NCBI RefSeq assembly: GCF_001039005.1 | Contig: NZ_LDWR01000021.1 | Location: 299,648-363,647 of the forward strand | Reading direction: 5' to 3' | Source of the DNA: Burkholderia cepacia | Lineage (GTDB): Bacteria > Pseudomonadota > Gammaproteobacteria > Burkholderiales > Burkholderiaceae | DNA: 64,000 bases | Shown: in pieces, positions 17,447 to 27,491 of the stretch | Numbering within the stretch: the stretch's first letter is position 1 | Layout: every line of letters starts with the position of its first letter | Notes under the pieces: model-generated | What the model saw: the letters and a program-made list of their open reading frames with translations, nothing else | What the model was told of the DNA's origin: nothing | Databases searched by the model: none | Made by a program: the position numbers and the translations under genes

Positions 17447-18274
17447 TCAGCGCTTGTACGCCTGCAGCCCCGGCTTGATGCTCTTGTCGTCGAGGAACTG
17501 CTTGAGGCCCTGCTCGCGGCCGCCTTCCGGATCGCGATAGTTCGCCTGGTCGAGCTTCGCGTACAGATAATCCTCGTTCTGCTCCCACGTCAGTTCGCGG
17601 CAGCGCTTGAAGCCGTGCTTCGCATTGCGGATCACGACCGGATTCTTGTCGAGCAGTTTCGCGGCGAGCGCGCGCACTTCGTCGCGCAGTTGCGCACGCG
17701 GCACGCTCTTGTTGACGAGCCCCATCTTCGCGGCCTGCTGCCCGGTGAAGGTATCGCCGGTCATGATGTAGTACAGCGCCTCGCGATGCCCAACCGTATC
17801 CGCCATCGCCTTGCTGACGAGGTTGCCCGGCGGGATGCCCCAGTTGATCTCGGATAGGCCGAACACGGCTTCGTCGGCCGCGATCGCGAGATCGCACGCG
17901 ACGAGCGGCGAGAAGCCGCCGCCGAAACACCAGCCGTTGACCATCGCGATCGTCGGCTTCGCATACATGCGCAGCAGCTGCCACTGCCAGCGGCTCGCGT
18001 CGCGGCGGATCTTTTCCTGCAGGATCTCCGGGCCCGCATCCACTTCGCGGAAATACTCCTTCAGGTCCATCCCGGCCGTCCATGCATCACCCTCGCCGGT
18101 CAGCACGAGCACCTGCGCGTCGGCGTCGAGTTCGACCGCTTCCAGCACGTCGATCATCTCCGTGTTCAGCGTCGGGCTCATCGCATTGCGCTTGTCCGGG
18201 CGGTTCAGCGACACCCAGGCGATCCCGCCCTCGACCTCGACCTTCACCGTCTTCCAGCGACCTTCGTAACTCAT
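17447..18274 (-). CDS. ech: Feruloyl-CoA hydratase/lyase (HCHL)
   Basis: The 275-residue crotonase-fold enzyme hydrates feruloyl-CoA and cleaves the adduct to vanillin and acetyl-CoA. 'YEGRWKTVKVEVEGGIAWV', 'NRPDKRNAMSPTLN' and 'GWCFGGGFSPLV' follow the HCHL pattern closely. S122 and E142 ('FGLSEINWGIPPG') correspond to Ser123 and Glu143 of the Pseudomonas enzyme. W112-113 type aromatic residues and 'YAKPTIAMVNG' shape the phenol pocket. The ATG at 18274 has GGAGAACGAAG in front; an ATG at 18319 would extend into the promoter. It is the first gene of the leftward operon, and operator copy D lies 52 bp upstream. Confidence 0.94.
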   Translation of the reverse strand: MSYEGRWKTVKVEVEGGIAWVSLNRPDKRNAMSPTLNTEMIDVLEAVELDADAQVLVLTGEGDAWTAGMDLKEYFREVDAGPEILQEKIRRDASRWQWQLLRMYAKPTIAMVNGWCFGGGFSPLVACDLAIAADEAVFGLSEINWGIPPGNLVSKAMADTVGHREALYYIMTGDTFTGQQAAKMGLVNKSVPRAQLRDEVRALAAKLLDKNPVVIRNAKHGFKRCRELTWEQNEDYLYAKLDQANYRDPEGGREQGLKQFLDDKSIKPGLQAYKR

Positions 18275-18325
18275 CTTCGTTCTCCAATGATCGTGCCGCC
18301 CTGCGCGACTCGACGCCAATTTACT

Positions 18326-18340
18326 ATCAGGTAACCTGAT
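18326..18340. promoter_or_regulatory. Ferulate-island operator, copy D (perfect palindrome)
   Basis: ATCAGGTAACCTGAT is a perfect 7-1-7 palindrome in the divergent region between ech-vdh-fcs and the amidohydrolase gene. It can control both. It is the best copy of the four and sets the consensus. Confidence 0.78.
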
Positions 18341-18444
18341 ATGTAAAGTAGAATGGAAGCGGCTCGGGACAAACCCCTAAACGGGCACGAACGCGCGGTT
18401 TCGCGCCGCGCGGCGCCCGCCCTTCGCGACATGAGGAGACACGC

Positions 18445-19344
18445 TTGGACATCCGCAACCTGATTGCCATCGACACGCACGTGCATGCCGAAGTGTCGTG
18501 CTGCCAGCCGCCCGACCTGTTCGCGAAGGCCTTCGACGACGCCGCCGACAAGTACTTCGGCACGGTGCTGAAGCAGGGCCGCCGGCCGACGATTCCGGAG
18601 ACGATCGCGTATTACCGCGAGCGCCGCATCGGCTTCGTGATGTTCACCGTCGACTGCGAGACGAACATCGGCCGGCGCCGCATTCCGAACGAGGAGATCG
18701 CGCAGTTCGCGCAGGACAACGCCGACGTCATGATCGCGTTCGCGAGCATCGACCCGCACAAGGGCCGCTTCGGCGCGCGCGAGGCGCGCCGCCTGATCGA
18801 AGAACACGGCGTGAAGGGTTTCAAGTTCCACCCGACGATGCAGGGGTGCTTTCCGAACGACCGGCTCGCGTATCCGATCTACGAGGTGATCGCCGAACAC
18901 GGGCTGCCGGCCGTGTTCCACAGCGGCCATTCTGGGATGGGTTCAGGCATGCGCGGCGGCGGCGGACTACGTCTGAAGTACTCCGAACCGATCCATCTCG
19001 ACGATGTCGCCGCCGACTTTCCGGACATGAAGATCGTGATCGCGCACCCGTCGTGGCCGTGGCAGGAGCAGGCGCTGTCGATCGCGCTGCACAAGCCGAA
19101 CGTCTACATCGATCTGTCGGGATGGTCGCCGAAGTACTTCTCGCCGGAACTGGTCAAGTATGCGAACACGCTGCTCAGGCACAAGGTGCTGTTCGCATCG
19201 GATTTTCCGCTGATCCGGCCGGATCGCTGGCTGGAGGATTTCAACGGCGCCGGGTTTCGGCCCGACGTGCATCCGCTGATCCTGAAGGACAACGCGGTGG
19301 CGTTGCTGGGGCTGGGGCTAGAACCCGACGCGCCGCGCGCGTGA
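18445..19344 (+). CDS. Amidohydrolase-2 family metal-dependent hydrolase/decarboxylase
   Basis: The 299-residue TIM-barrel protein of the ACMSD/LigW/gamma-resorcylate decarboxylase group shows a metal-binding 'DTHVHAEVS' near the N terminus. Further metal or substrate residues lie in 'GFKFHPTMQG', 'VFHSGHSG' and 'IAHPSWPWQEQA', and the terminal aspartate is in 'LFASDFPLI'. Family members decarboxylate or hydrolyse aromatic and ring-cleaved acids. It starts at a TTG with GAGGAGA upstream. It shares the divergent promoter and perfect operator with ech-vdh-fcs, so it belongs to the hydroxycinnamate response. None of the known ferulate-to-protocatechuate steps needs it, so its reaction is unassigned. 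Confidence 0.82.
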   Translation: MDIRNLIAIDTHVHAEVSCCQPPDLFAKAFDDAADKYFGTVLKQGRRPTIPETIAYYRERRIGFVMFTVDCETNIGRRRIPNEEIAQFAQDNADVMIAFASIDPHKGRFGAREARRLIEEHGVKGFKFHPTMQGCFPNDRLAYPIYEVIAEHGLPAVFHSGHSGMGSGMRGGGGLRLKYSEPIHLDDVAADFPDMKIVIAHPSWPWQEQALSIALHKPNVYIDLSGWSPKYFSPELVKYANTLLRHKVLFASDFPLIRPDRWLEDFNGAGFRPDVHPLILKDNAVALLGLGLEPDAPRA

Positions 19345-19378
19345 CGCGCCGAGTGATGAATGCGCCGATCGAAGCGTG

Positions 19379-19421
19379 GCGGCCGGCGCGGTCGTGCGCC
19401 GATGCCGCGTTCGCCGGCCGC
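19379..19421. terminator. Long-loop hairpin between convergent amidohydrolase and lactonase genes
   Basis: GCGGCCGGCG (19379-19388) pairs perfectly with CGCCGGCCGC (19412-19421) across a 23-base loop in the gap between convergent genes. It has no T-tract. Confidence 0.4.
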
Positions 19422-19431
19422 GCCGCGGCGC

Positions 19432-20334
19432 TCAGGTTGCGCGCTTCGGGATGAACCGTGCGGTCGGCAGCCCCGCATGCCGCGTCTGCGCGACGAACAC
19501 GCCGCCCGCATGCGCATCGCTTGCCAGCGCGTCGTCGCTCAACCCGACGCGCGCACTCGTCACGTACAGCCGCCCGTCGCCGTCGAGCGCCGCGCAGCTC
19601 GGCTGCGCGGTCGGCACGTCGACGCGCTCCGTCTCGATGCCGTCAGGCCCGTAGCGCACCACCCGCCGGCCGCCCCACTGCGCGTTCCACAGGCCGCCGT
19701 CGCGATCGATCGTCGAGCCGTCCGGGTCGCCGTCCGGGTCGGTCAGGCGCGCGAACGGCCGCACGTTCGCGACGTCGCCATCCGTGCGGTAATCGCAGAC
19801 GAAAATCTCGCGCACCAGCGAATCGCAGAAATACATCTTCGAACCGTCCGGCGAAAACGCGATGCTGTTCGCGATCGCCGCCGCCGGCAACGCGAGCCGT
19901 TCGAGCGTGAGGTCGGGATTGAGCCGGTAGAACCCGCCGACCGCGCGCGGCGGCTCGCCGCCCTCGTCCTTCATCCCGAACACGAACGCGCCGGACGGAT
20001 CGCAGCGCCCGTCGTTCAAGCGCGTCGGCAGGTCGGGCTCGACGTCGACGATCCGCGTGAACGCGCCGCTGCGCAGGTCGAAGAACGCGAGATGCGTCGC
20101 GAGCCCGACGAGCAGCACGTCCGGATCATGCGTCAGCGCGAAGCACGCAAGCCGCTCGGGCATCGCCCACGGCGTCAGGTCCGAACCGTCCGCGCGGCAT
20201 CGCCACAACTGCGCGCCTTCGATGTCCACCCAGTACAGCGTTTTCGTCGCATCGCACCACGTCGCGCCTTCGCCGAGCGTGTTGCGGCTGTCGGCCAGCA
20301 GCGTCGCCGACGCGGCCGGATGATTCTGTTGCAT
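19432..20334 (-). CDS. SMP-30/gluconolactonase family sugar lactonase (probable L-arabinonolactonase)
   Basis: This 300-residue six-bladed beta-propeller has the SMP-30 signature: 'LGEGATWCDATKTLYWVDI' (metal-binding Glu), 'RLNDGRCDPSGAFVFG' (Asn/Asp), 'NSIAFSPDGSKMYFCDS' and 'DGSTIDRDGGLWNAQW' (metal-binding Asp). It opens the aldonolactone to L-arabinonate. It is the last gene of the arabinose operon, 59 bp after the ABC permease, with CGGGAGACGGC before the ATG. Gluconolactone or another aldonolactone is possible; context favours arabinono-gamma-lactone. Confidence 0.87.
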   Translation of the reverse strand: MQQNHPAASATLLADSRNTLGEGATWCDATKTLYWVDIEGAQLWRCRADGSDLTPWAMPERLACFALTHDPDVLLVGLATHLAFFDLRSGAFTRIVDVEPDLPTRLNDGRCDPSGAFVFGMKDEGGEPPRAVGGFYRLNPDLTLERLALPAAAIANSIAFSPDGSKMYFCDSLVREIFVCDYRTDGDVANVRPFARLTDPDGDPDGSTIDRDGGLWNAQWGGRRVVRYGPDGIETERVDVPTAQPSCAALDGDGRLYVTSARVGLSDDALASDAHAGGVFVAQTRHAGLPTARFIPKRAT

Positions 20335-20393
20335 GCCGTCTCCCGATATCTGTCGCGAATGACCGTCGCGTTCGCGGGCGGCCGCGCTGCCGG

Positions 20394-21413
20394 TCAGATC
20401 TTCATCGCGCGCCGCTGGTTGCGACGATACTGGTCGAACAGCACCGCGAGCAACAGAATTCCGCCGCGTATCAGATATTGGTAAAAGGTCGGTACGTTCA
20501 GCAGGCTCATCGCATCCTGCACCGCGCCCATGATCAGCACGCCGACCAGCACGCCGGAGATCGTCGCGACACCGCCCGTCAGCGACACGCCGCCGAGCAC
20601 GCACGCGGAGATCACGCCGAGTTCGAGGCCGACCGACGTCTTCGGGTCGCCCAGGCTCATCCGCGACGCGAGCATCACGCCGGCGAAGCCCGTCACGAGC
20701 CCCTGCAGCACGAACACCGCGATCTTGATGCGCATCACCGGCAGCCCGGCGAGCAGCGCGGCCTCGCCGTTGCCGCCCACGGCCAGCACGTTCTTGCCGA
20801 ACACCGTCTTGCGCAGCAGGAAGCCGAACACGACGAAGCCGACGATGTTGCTCCAGATCGGATACGAGATGCCGAGGAACGAGCCGGCCCCGAGTTCGAA
20901 GAAGCGCTCCTCGGAGATCATCACCGCGTCGCCGTTCGACGTGATGAACGCGAGCCCGCGCACGACCTCCATCATCGCGAGCGTGACGATCAGCGAATTG
21001 ATCCGGTAGCGCGCGATCAGCACGCCGTTCACGAGCCCGACCGCGCCGCCCGCGAGCACGCCGGCCGCGGTGCCGAACAGCACGCTGTGCGTCGCGGTGA
21101 TCAGCGTGGACGCGACGACGCCCGAGAACGCGACGATCGACGCGACCGACAGGTCGACCTCGCCGAGCGCGAGCACGAACATCATCGTCACCGCAATCGA
21201 ACCGATCAGCGTGACCGACAGCAGCAAGCCCTGGATGTTGCGCGGCGTGAGGAAGTCCGGCACGGTCAGCGACAGCGTCGCGAACAGCACGAGAAACACC
21301 ATCACGATGCCGGAACGGTTGATCAGCTGCCACACGCCGCCGCGCGCTCGCGCGGGCACGGCGGCGGCATCGGGGGACGGAGAAGTGCGTTGGGGTTGCA
21401 TTGCCTGGCTCAT
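20394..21413 (-). CDS. araH: L-arabinose-type ABC transporter permease
   Basis: The 339-residue membrane protein of the AraH/RbsC family has about ten hydrophobic segments after a cytoplasmic N terminus of roughly 30 residues. 'ALGEVDLSVASIVAFSGVVAS' and 'GGVSLTGGVATISGVLVGVLIMG' are conserved permease segments. It forms the sugar channel with the ATPase (21445-23004) and the binding protein (23026-24039). The gene order binding protein, ATPase, permease matches araFGH. Ribose or xylose homologues look alike, so specificity rests on the arabinose enzymes around it. Confidence 0.87.
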   Translation of the reverse strand: MSQAMQPQRTSPSPDAAAVPARARGGVWQLINRSGIVMVFLVLFATLSLTVPDFLTPRNIQGLLLSVTLIGSIAVTMMFVLALGEVDLSVASIVAFSGVVASTLITATHSVLFGTAAGVLAGGAVGLVNGVLIARYRINSLIVTLAMMEVVRGLAFITSNGDAVMISEERFFELGAGSFLGISYPIWSNIVGFVVFGFLLRKTVFGKNVLAVGGNGEAALLAGLPVMRIKIAVFVLQGLVTGFAGVMLASRMSLGDPKTSVGLELGVISACVLGGVSLTGGVATISGVLVGVLIMGAVQDAMSLLNVPTFYQYLIRGGILLLAVLFDQYRRNQRRAMKI

Positions 21414-21444
21414 ATCATTTGCATTCCAGTTGAACCGCGGGCCG

Positions 21445-23004
21445 CTAACGCGGCAGCGCGAGCTTGATCAGCGCGTCGGGCGTGGCCTGCGCCTTCGCCA
21501 CCTCGCCCGCGATCCGTCCTTCCTTCATCACGACGATCCGGTCCGACACGCCGATCACTTCGGCCAGATCGCTCGACACGAGGATCACCGTGCGGCCCGC
21601 TTCCGCGAGTTCGTAGAACAGGTTGTAGATTTCGGCGCGCGCGCCGACGTCGATGCCGCGTGTCGGCTCGTCCATCAGGAACACATCGATGCGCTCGGCC
21701 AGCCAGCGCGCCAGCACGACCTTCTGCTGGTTGCCGCCGGACAGCGCGCCGATCGGCGTGTCGCCGTCGCGGGTCTTGATCGCGAGCCGCTCGATGTAGC
21801 GTTGCGCGAGTTCGCGTTCGCGCCGCGTGTCGAGCAGCACGCGCGCCGGGCTGAAATGGCGGCGCGCGCTGATGTTCAGGTTGTCGGCCACCGACGCGAT
21901 CGCGACGATCCCTTCCTGCTTGCGGTCTTCCGGGCACAGCGCGATGCCGGCGCGCACCGCGTCGCGCGGGCTGGCAAACGCGACGCGCCGCCCGCCCAGC
22001 TCGACGTGCCCGGCACTCGGGCGCACCGCGCCGTACAGCAGCTTCATCAGTTCCGAACGGCCCGCGCCGACGAGCCCGAAGAAACCGACGATCTCGCCGC
22101 GCCGCGCGGCGAACGACACCGGCTCCGCCAGACCGGGGCCCGTCAGCCCTTTCGCCTCGATCAGCACGTCGCCGGCCGTGCGCGGCCGGTAGCCGTACAC
22201 GTCCTCGATCGAGCGGCCGACCATGCAGCCGATCAACCTGTCGCGGTCGAGTTCGGCGACCGAATCGAACGTATCGATCCGGCGGCCGTCGCGAAACACG
22301 GTCACGCGGTCGCACAGTTCATACACTTCCTCCATCCGGTGCGTGACGTAGATAATCGCGCGGCCTTCCGCGCGCAGCGCGCGGATGATCCGGAACAGCT
22401 GCGTGGTCTCGCGCGCGGACAGCGAGCTCGTCGGTTCGTCGAACGCGATCACGCGCGCGTCGCGCATCAGCGCCTTGCCGATCTCGATCATCTGGCGCTG
22501 ACCGATCGACAGGTACTTCACGGGGATGCCCGGATCGATGTGCTCGCCGAGCCGTTCCAGCGCATCGAGCGCGCGCGCGGCCAGCGTGCGCTCGTCGACC
22601 ACGCCGAGCCGGCTCGGCAGTTGCCCGAGCATCAGGTTCTCGGCAACCGTCAGCTCGGGCACCAGATGCAACTCCTGGTAGATGATCGCGATGCCGGCCT
22701 CGAGCGCCGCGCGCGTCGACGCGAAGCGCTGCGCCGTACCGTTCAGCGTCAACGTGCCGGCCTGCGGCTGGTTCACGCCGGACAGCACCTTCAGCAGCGT
22801 CGATTTCCCCGCGCCGTTCTCGCCCATCAGCCCGTGCACTTCGCCCGCGCGCACCGACAGCGACACGGCGTCGAGCGCACGCACGCCCGGGAACGTCACC
22901 GTGATGCCGTCGAGCGCGAGCAACGGGCCGCCCGGCGGCGGCGGACCGGTTTCGGCCGTGACGTCGTCGCCACCGGACACGGCCGTCATCGTCTGCGTCG
23001 TCAT
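21445..23004 (-). CDS. araG: L-arabinose-type ABC transporter ATP-binding protein
   Basis: The 519-residue tandem ATPase is typical of sugar importers. The first domain has Walker A '[16 protein letters not shown]', signature '[15 protein letters not shown]' and Walker B '[11 protein letters not shown]'. The second has a degenerate Walker A ('[16 protein letters not shown]'), '[15 protein letters not shown]' and '[13 protein letters not shown]'. This one-intact, one-degenerate arrangement is usual for AraG, RbsA and MglA. A 25-residue Gly/Pro-rich N-terminal extension precedes the first domain; an internal ATG at 22989 is possible. Confidence 0.9.
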   Translation of the reverse strand: MTTQTMTAVSGGDDVTAETGPPPPGGPLLALDGITVTFPGVRALDAVSLSVRAGEVHGLMGENGAGKSTLLKVLSGVNQPQAGTLTLNGTAQRFASTRAALEAGIAIIYQELHLVPELTVAENLMLGQLPSRLGVVDERTLAARALDALERLGEHIDPGIPVKYLSIGQRQMIEIGKALMRDARVIAFDEPTSSLSARETTQLFRIIRALRAEGRAIIYVTHRMEEVYELCDRVTVFRDGRRIDTFDSVAELDRDRLIGCMVGRSIEDVYGYRPRTAGDVLIEAKGLTGPGLAEPVSFAARRGEIVGFFGLVGAGRSELMKLLYGAVRPSAGHVELGGRRVAFASPRDAVRAGIALCPEDRKQEGIVAIASVADNLNISARRHFSPARVLLDTRRERELAQRYIERLAIKTRDGDTPIGALSGGNQQKVVLARWLAERIDVFLMDEPTRGIDVGARAEIYNLFYELAEAGRTVILVSSDLAEVIGVSDRIVVMKEGRIAGEVAKAQATPDALIKLALPR

Positions 23005-23025
23005 CGCGTTCTCGCCCCGCGCCGC

Positions 23026-24039
23026 TCAGATGCCGAGCTCGGCGCGCACCGCCTGCCAGTTGGCGCGCGTCATCAGCTTGCCGCTCGTCTGCGTGTCGGC
23101 CGCCGGCGTCTTGCCGTTGCGGATCCAGTCGACGAGGTTCTGCGTGCTGTCCTTGCCGTGGTTCGTCGAGCTGACCGCGATCGTCCCGTAGAAGCCGGTC
23201 GGCTCCTTCTTCTGGAACTCGGCGAACGCTTCGCCCGCGCCGTTGATGCCGACGCCGATCACGTCGGCCGACGGGATGTGCAGCTGTTCGGTCGCGCGCA
23301 CCGCGCCGAGCACGGTTTCCTCGTTCAGCGCGTAGACCACCCATTTCTTCACGTTCGGATGGCGCGCGAGCACCGGTGCGGCCGCGCTGAAGCCGCCTTC
23401 GTCGTCGGTCGTCTTCTGCGGCGCGTCGAAGATGTTCTCCTGGCGGAAGCCGTTCGCGAGCAGCGCCTGCGTCGCACCGTCGGTGCGCAGCTTCGCGGTC
23501 GGCAGCTCGTAGTTGGTGATCCGCAGCGCGCCGACTTCCTCGGGTTTCCAGCCGCGCCGCTTCATCTCGTCGGCGATCGCCTGGCCGACCTGGTTGCCGA
23601 TCTTGGTCGCCGACATCCCGAGGTGCGGCACGCTCGCGAGCGGCTTGCCGGTCGAATCGACGAGCTGGTCGTCGACGGTCACGAACTTCATGTTGTAGCG
23701 CTTCGCGCGCGCGGCGATCGCCGGGCCGAGGCGCACGTCGGGTGCGCAGATCACGAAGCCCTGCGCGCCCTGCGAGCCGAGGTTGTCGATCGCGGCCAGC
23801 ACTTTCTCGCCGTCGGGCGTGCCGATCTTCACGACCGAGAAGTTCTCCTTCTGGCCGAGCGCGGACGCCGCGTTCTGCTCGTTGATGAACCACGCCTGCT
23901 CGGGCATCTTCACCAGGAAGCCGATCTTCAGCGGTGCGTCGGCGCGCGCGGCGCCCTGCATGCCGAGCGGCGCGATGCAGAGCGCGGCCAGCAGCGCGCG
24001 CAACGTGTGTCGGCGAATCGTGTGAATCGTGCGGGTCAT
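23026..24039 (-). CDS. araF: L-arabinose-type periplasmic binding protein
   Basis: The 337-residue periplasmic-binding protein-like I domain protein has a cleaved Sec signal (about residues 1-33, ending 'QGAARA'). The mature domain starts 'APLKIGFLVKMPEQAWFINEQNAA', which matches AraF closely, including the W/F-rich sugar-stacking segment. 'VTVDDQLVDSTGKP' and 'GVGINGAGEAFAEFQK' also follow AraF. A strong AAGGAGAC precedes the ATG. It captures L-arabinose (possibly D-galactose or D-fucose) for the permease-ATPase pair downstream. Confidence 0.9.
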   Translation of the reverse strand: MTRTIHTIRRHTLRALLAALCIAPLGMQGAARADAPLKIGFLVKMPEQAWFINEQNAASALGQKENFSVVKIGTPDGEKVLAAIDNLGSQGAQGFVICAPDVRLGPAIAARAKRYNMKFVTVDDQLVDSTGKPLASVPHLGMSATKIGNQVGQAIADEMKRRGWKPEEVGALRITNYELPTAKLRTDGATQALLANGFRQENIFDAPQKTTDDEGGFSAAAPVLARHPNVKKWVVYALNEETVLGAVRATEQLHIPSADVIGVGINGAGEAFAEFQKKEPTGFYGTIAVSSTNHGKDSTQNLVDWIRNGKTPAADTQTSGKLMTRANWQAVRAELGI

Positions 24040-24114
24040 GCTGTGTCTCCTTGGTATCGGCCTGGGCCGTAATGATTCATCGTGCGCGGGCGCGGCAACG
24101 CGCGCCGCGCTGGT

Positions 24115-25999
<1,885 letters not shown>

Positions 26000-26050
26000 G
26001 GTTCGGGTCCTGCGTCGGTCGAATCGGCGTTCAGCCGGAAAGCAAAGCGT

Positions 26051-27412
26051 TCAGGATTCGCGAGCGAGCGCGCCCGCGGCCGGCTGCGGCGCGCGCAGCG
26101 TCGCGCGGACCACGAACGTGATCAGCACCGCGAACAGCAGCGTCGCCGCGAGGAAATACAGGCCGGCCGCGAGGCTGCCGGTCGCCTGCTTGATCAGGCC
26201 GATGCCGTACGGCCCGACATAACCGCCGAGATTCGCGAGCGAATTGATCGCGGCGATGCCGACCGCCGCACTCGTCCCGGTCAGGAATTCGCCGGGCAGC
26301 GCCCATACGACGGCCTGGATCGAGTAAAGCGAGAACGCCGTGAGGCAGATGAACAGGAACTGCAGCGCGGGCTGCCGCGCCCATGCGCTCGCGGCCATCG
26401 TCAGCGCCGCGGCGGCCGACACGACGACGATGTGCCAGTAGCGCTCGCGCGTGCGATCCGAATGACGCGGCACGACCAGCAGCCCGACCACCGCGAACAG
26501 GTACGGCACCGCGGACAGCAGGCCGGTGGCCGCGTCGCCCACGCCGAACGCGTGAATGATCGTCGGCAGCCACAGCGACAACCCGTAGATGCACAGCGGG
26601 AACGGCAGGAACAGCGCCGCGAGTAACAGCACGCGCCGGTCGGCCAGCGTGGCGAGCGGATTGCGGTGCGCGTCGGGGCGGTACGTGTCGCGATCGGCGG
26701 CGAGCTGGCGAGCGATCCAGCGCCGCTCGTCGTCGCCCAGCCAGCGCGCGTGATCCGGCGATTCGGGCAGCAGCCTAAGCGTCGGCCACACGAGCAGCAC
26801 CGCCGGCAGGCCGCTGACGACGAACAGCGTCTGCCAGTTCGACAGCCCGAACAGCCCGTGCGTCGACAGCAGCCAACCCGCGAGGGGCCCCGTCACGATG
26901 CCGGCGAGCGGCTGCGCGAGCACGAGCAACCCGATCACGCGGGCGCGGTCGCGCATCGGGAACCATTGCGTGAGGAAGTAGAGGATGCCGGGATACAGGC
27001 CGGCTTCGGCCGCGCCGAGCAGGAAACGCAACGCATAGAAGCTGGTCGGCCCCTGCACGAGCGCCATCGCCATCGTGATCGCGCCCCACGTCGCGAGAAT
27101 CCGCGCGAACCATACGCGCGCGCCGAAGCGTTCGAGCGCGAGATTGCTCGGCACCTCGCACAGAAAATAGCCGATGAAGAACAGCCCCGCGCCGAGCCCG
27201 TACGCGGCGTCGCTCAGGCCGACGGCCGCGTTCATGTGCAACTTCGCGAAGCCGACGACCGTGCGGTCGACATAGGCCACCACATAGATCAAGGCGAGAA
27301 ACGGCACCAGCTTGCGCGTGAGCGTGCGCATCAACCGCCGTTCGTCGACGGCGGCCGGCGGGCCGGATTGAGCCGCGGTCGGTGTCGCGGACGGGTGCTG
27401 CGTCGTCGTCAT
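26051..27412 (-). CDS. MFS transporter, anion:cation symporter (ACS) family
   Basis: The 453-residue twelve-helix carrier has the ACS pattern 'PFLALIYVVAYVDRTVVGFAKL', 'FFIGYFLCEVPSNLALERFGAR' and 'FLLGAAEAGLYPGILYFLTQWFP'. ACS carriers usually move hexuronates, galactonate, glucarate or aromatic acids with protons. The start at 27412 follows GGAGACACG. It lies inside the arabinose operon in addition to the ABC importer, so uptake of L-arabinonate or another aldonate is a reasonable guess. The substrate cannot be read from the sequence. Confidence 0.85.
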   Translation of the reverse strand: MTTTQHPSATPTAAQSGPPAAVDERRLMRTLTRKLVPFLALIYVVAYVDRTVVGFAKLHMNAAVGLSDAAYGLGAGLFFIGYFLCEVPSNLALERFGARVWFARILATWGAITMAMALVQGPTSFYALRFLLGAAEAGLYPGILYFLTQWFPMRDRARVIGLLVLAQPLAGIVTGPLAGWLLSTHGLFGLSNWQTLFVVSGLPAVLLVWPTLRLLPESPDHARWLGDDERRWIARQLAADRDTYRPDAHRNPLATLADRRVLLLAALFLPFPLCIYGLSLWLPTIIHAFGVGDAATGLLSAVPYLFAVVGLLVVPRHSDRTRERYWHIVVVSAAAALTMAASAWARQPALQFLFICLTAFSLYSIQAVVWALPGEFLTGTSAAVGIAAINSLANLGGYVGPYGIGLIKQATGSLAAGLYFLAATLLFAVLITFVVRATLRAPQPAAGALARES

Positions 27413-27491
27413 CGTGTCTCCATGGGAGGGCTGCGCCGGCGTCGTCGCCGGTCTGCCCTGCGTCACCTGTGCCGCGTTTCGCGCGCGCCGC

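Noticed and set aside
21070..24072. 1000-codon open frame antisense to the arabinose ABC genes
   Set aside because: It is a shadow of the very GC-rich real genes; the translation is Arg/His/Ala-rich without domains, and the opposite strand has three clear transporter genes.
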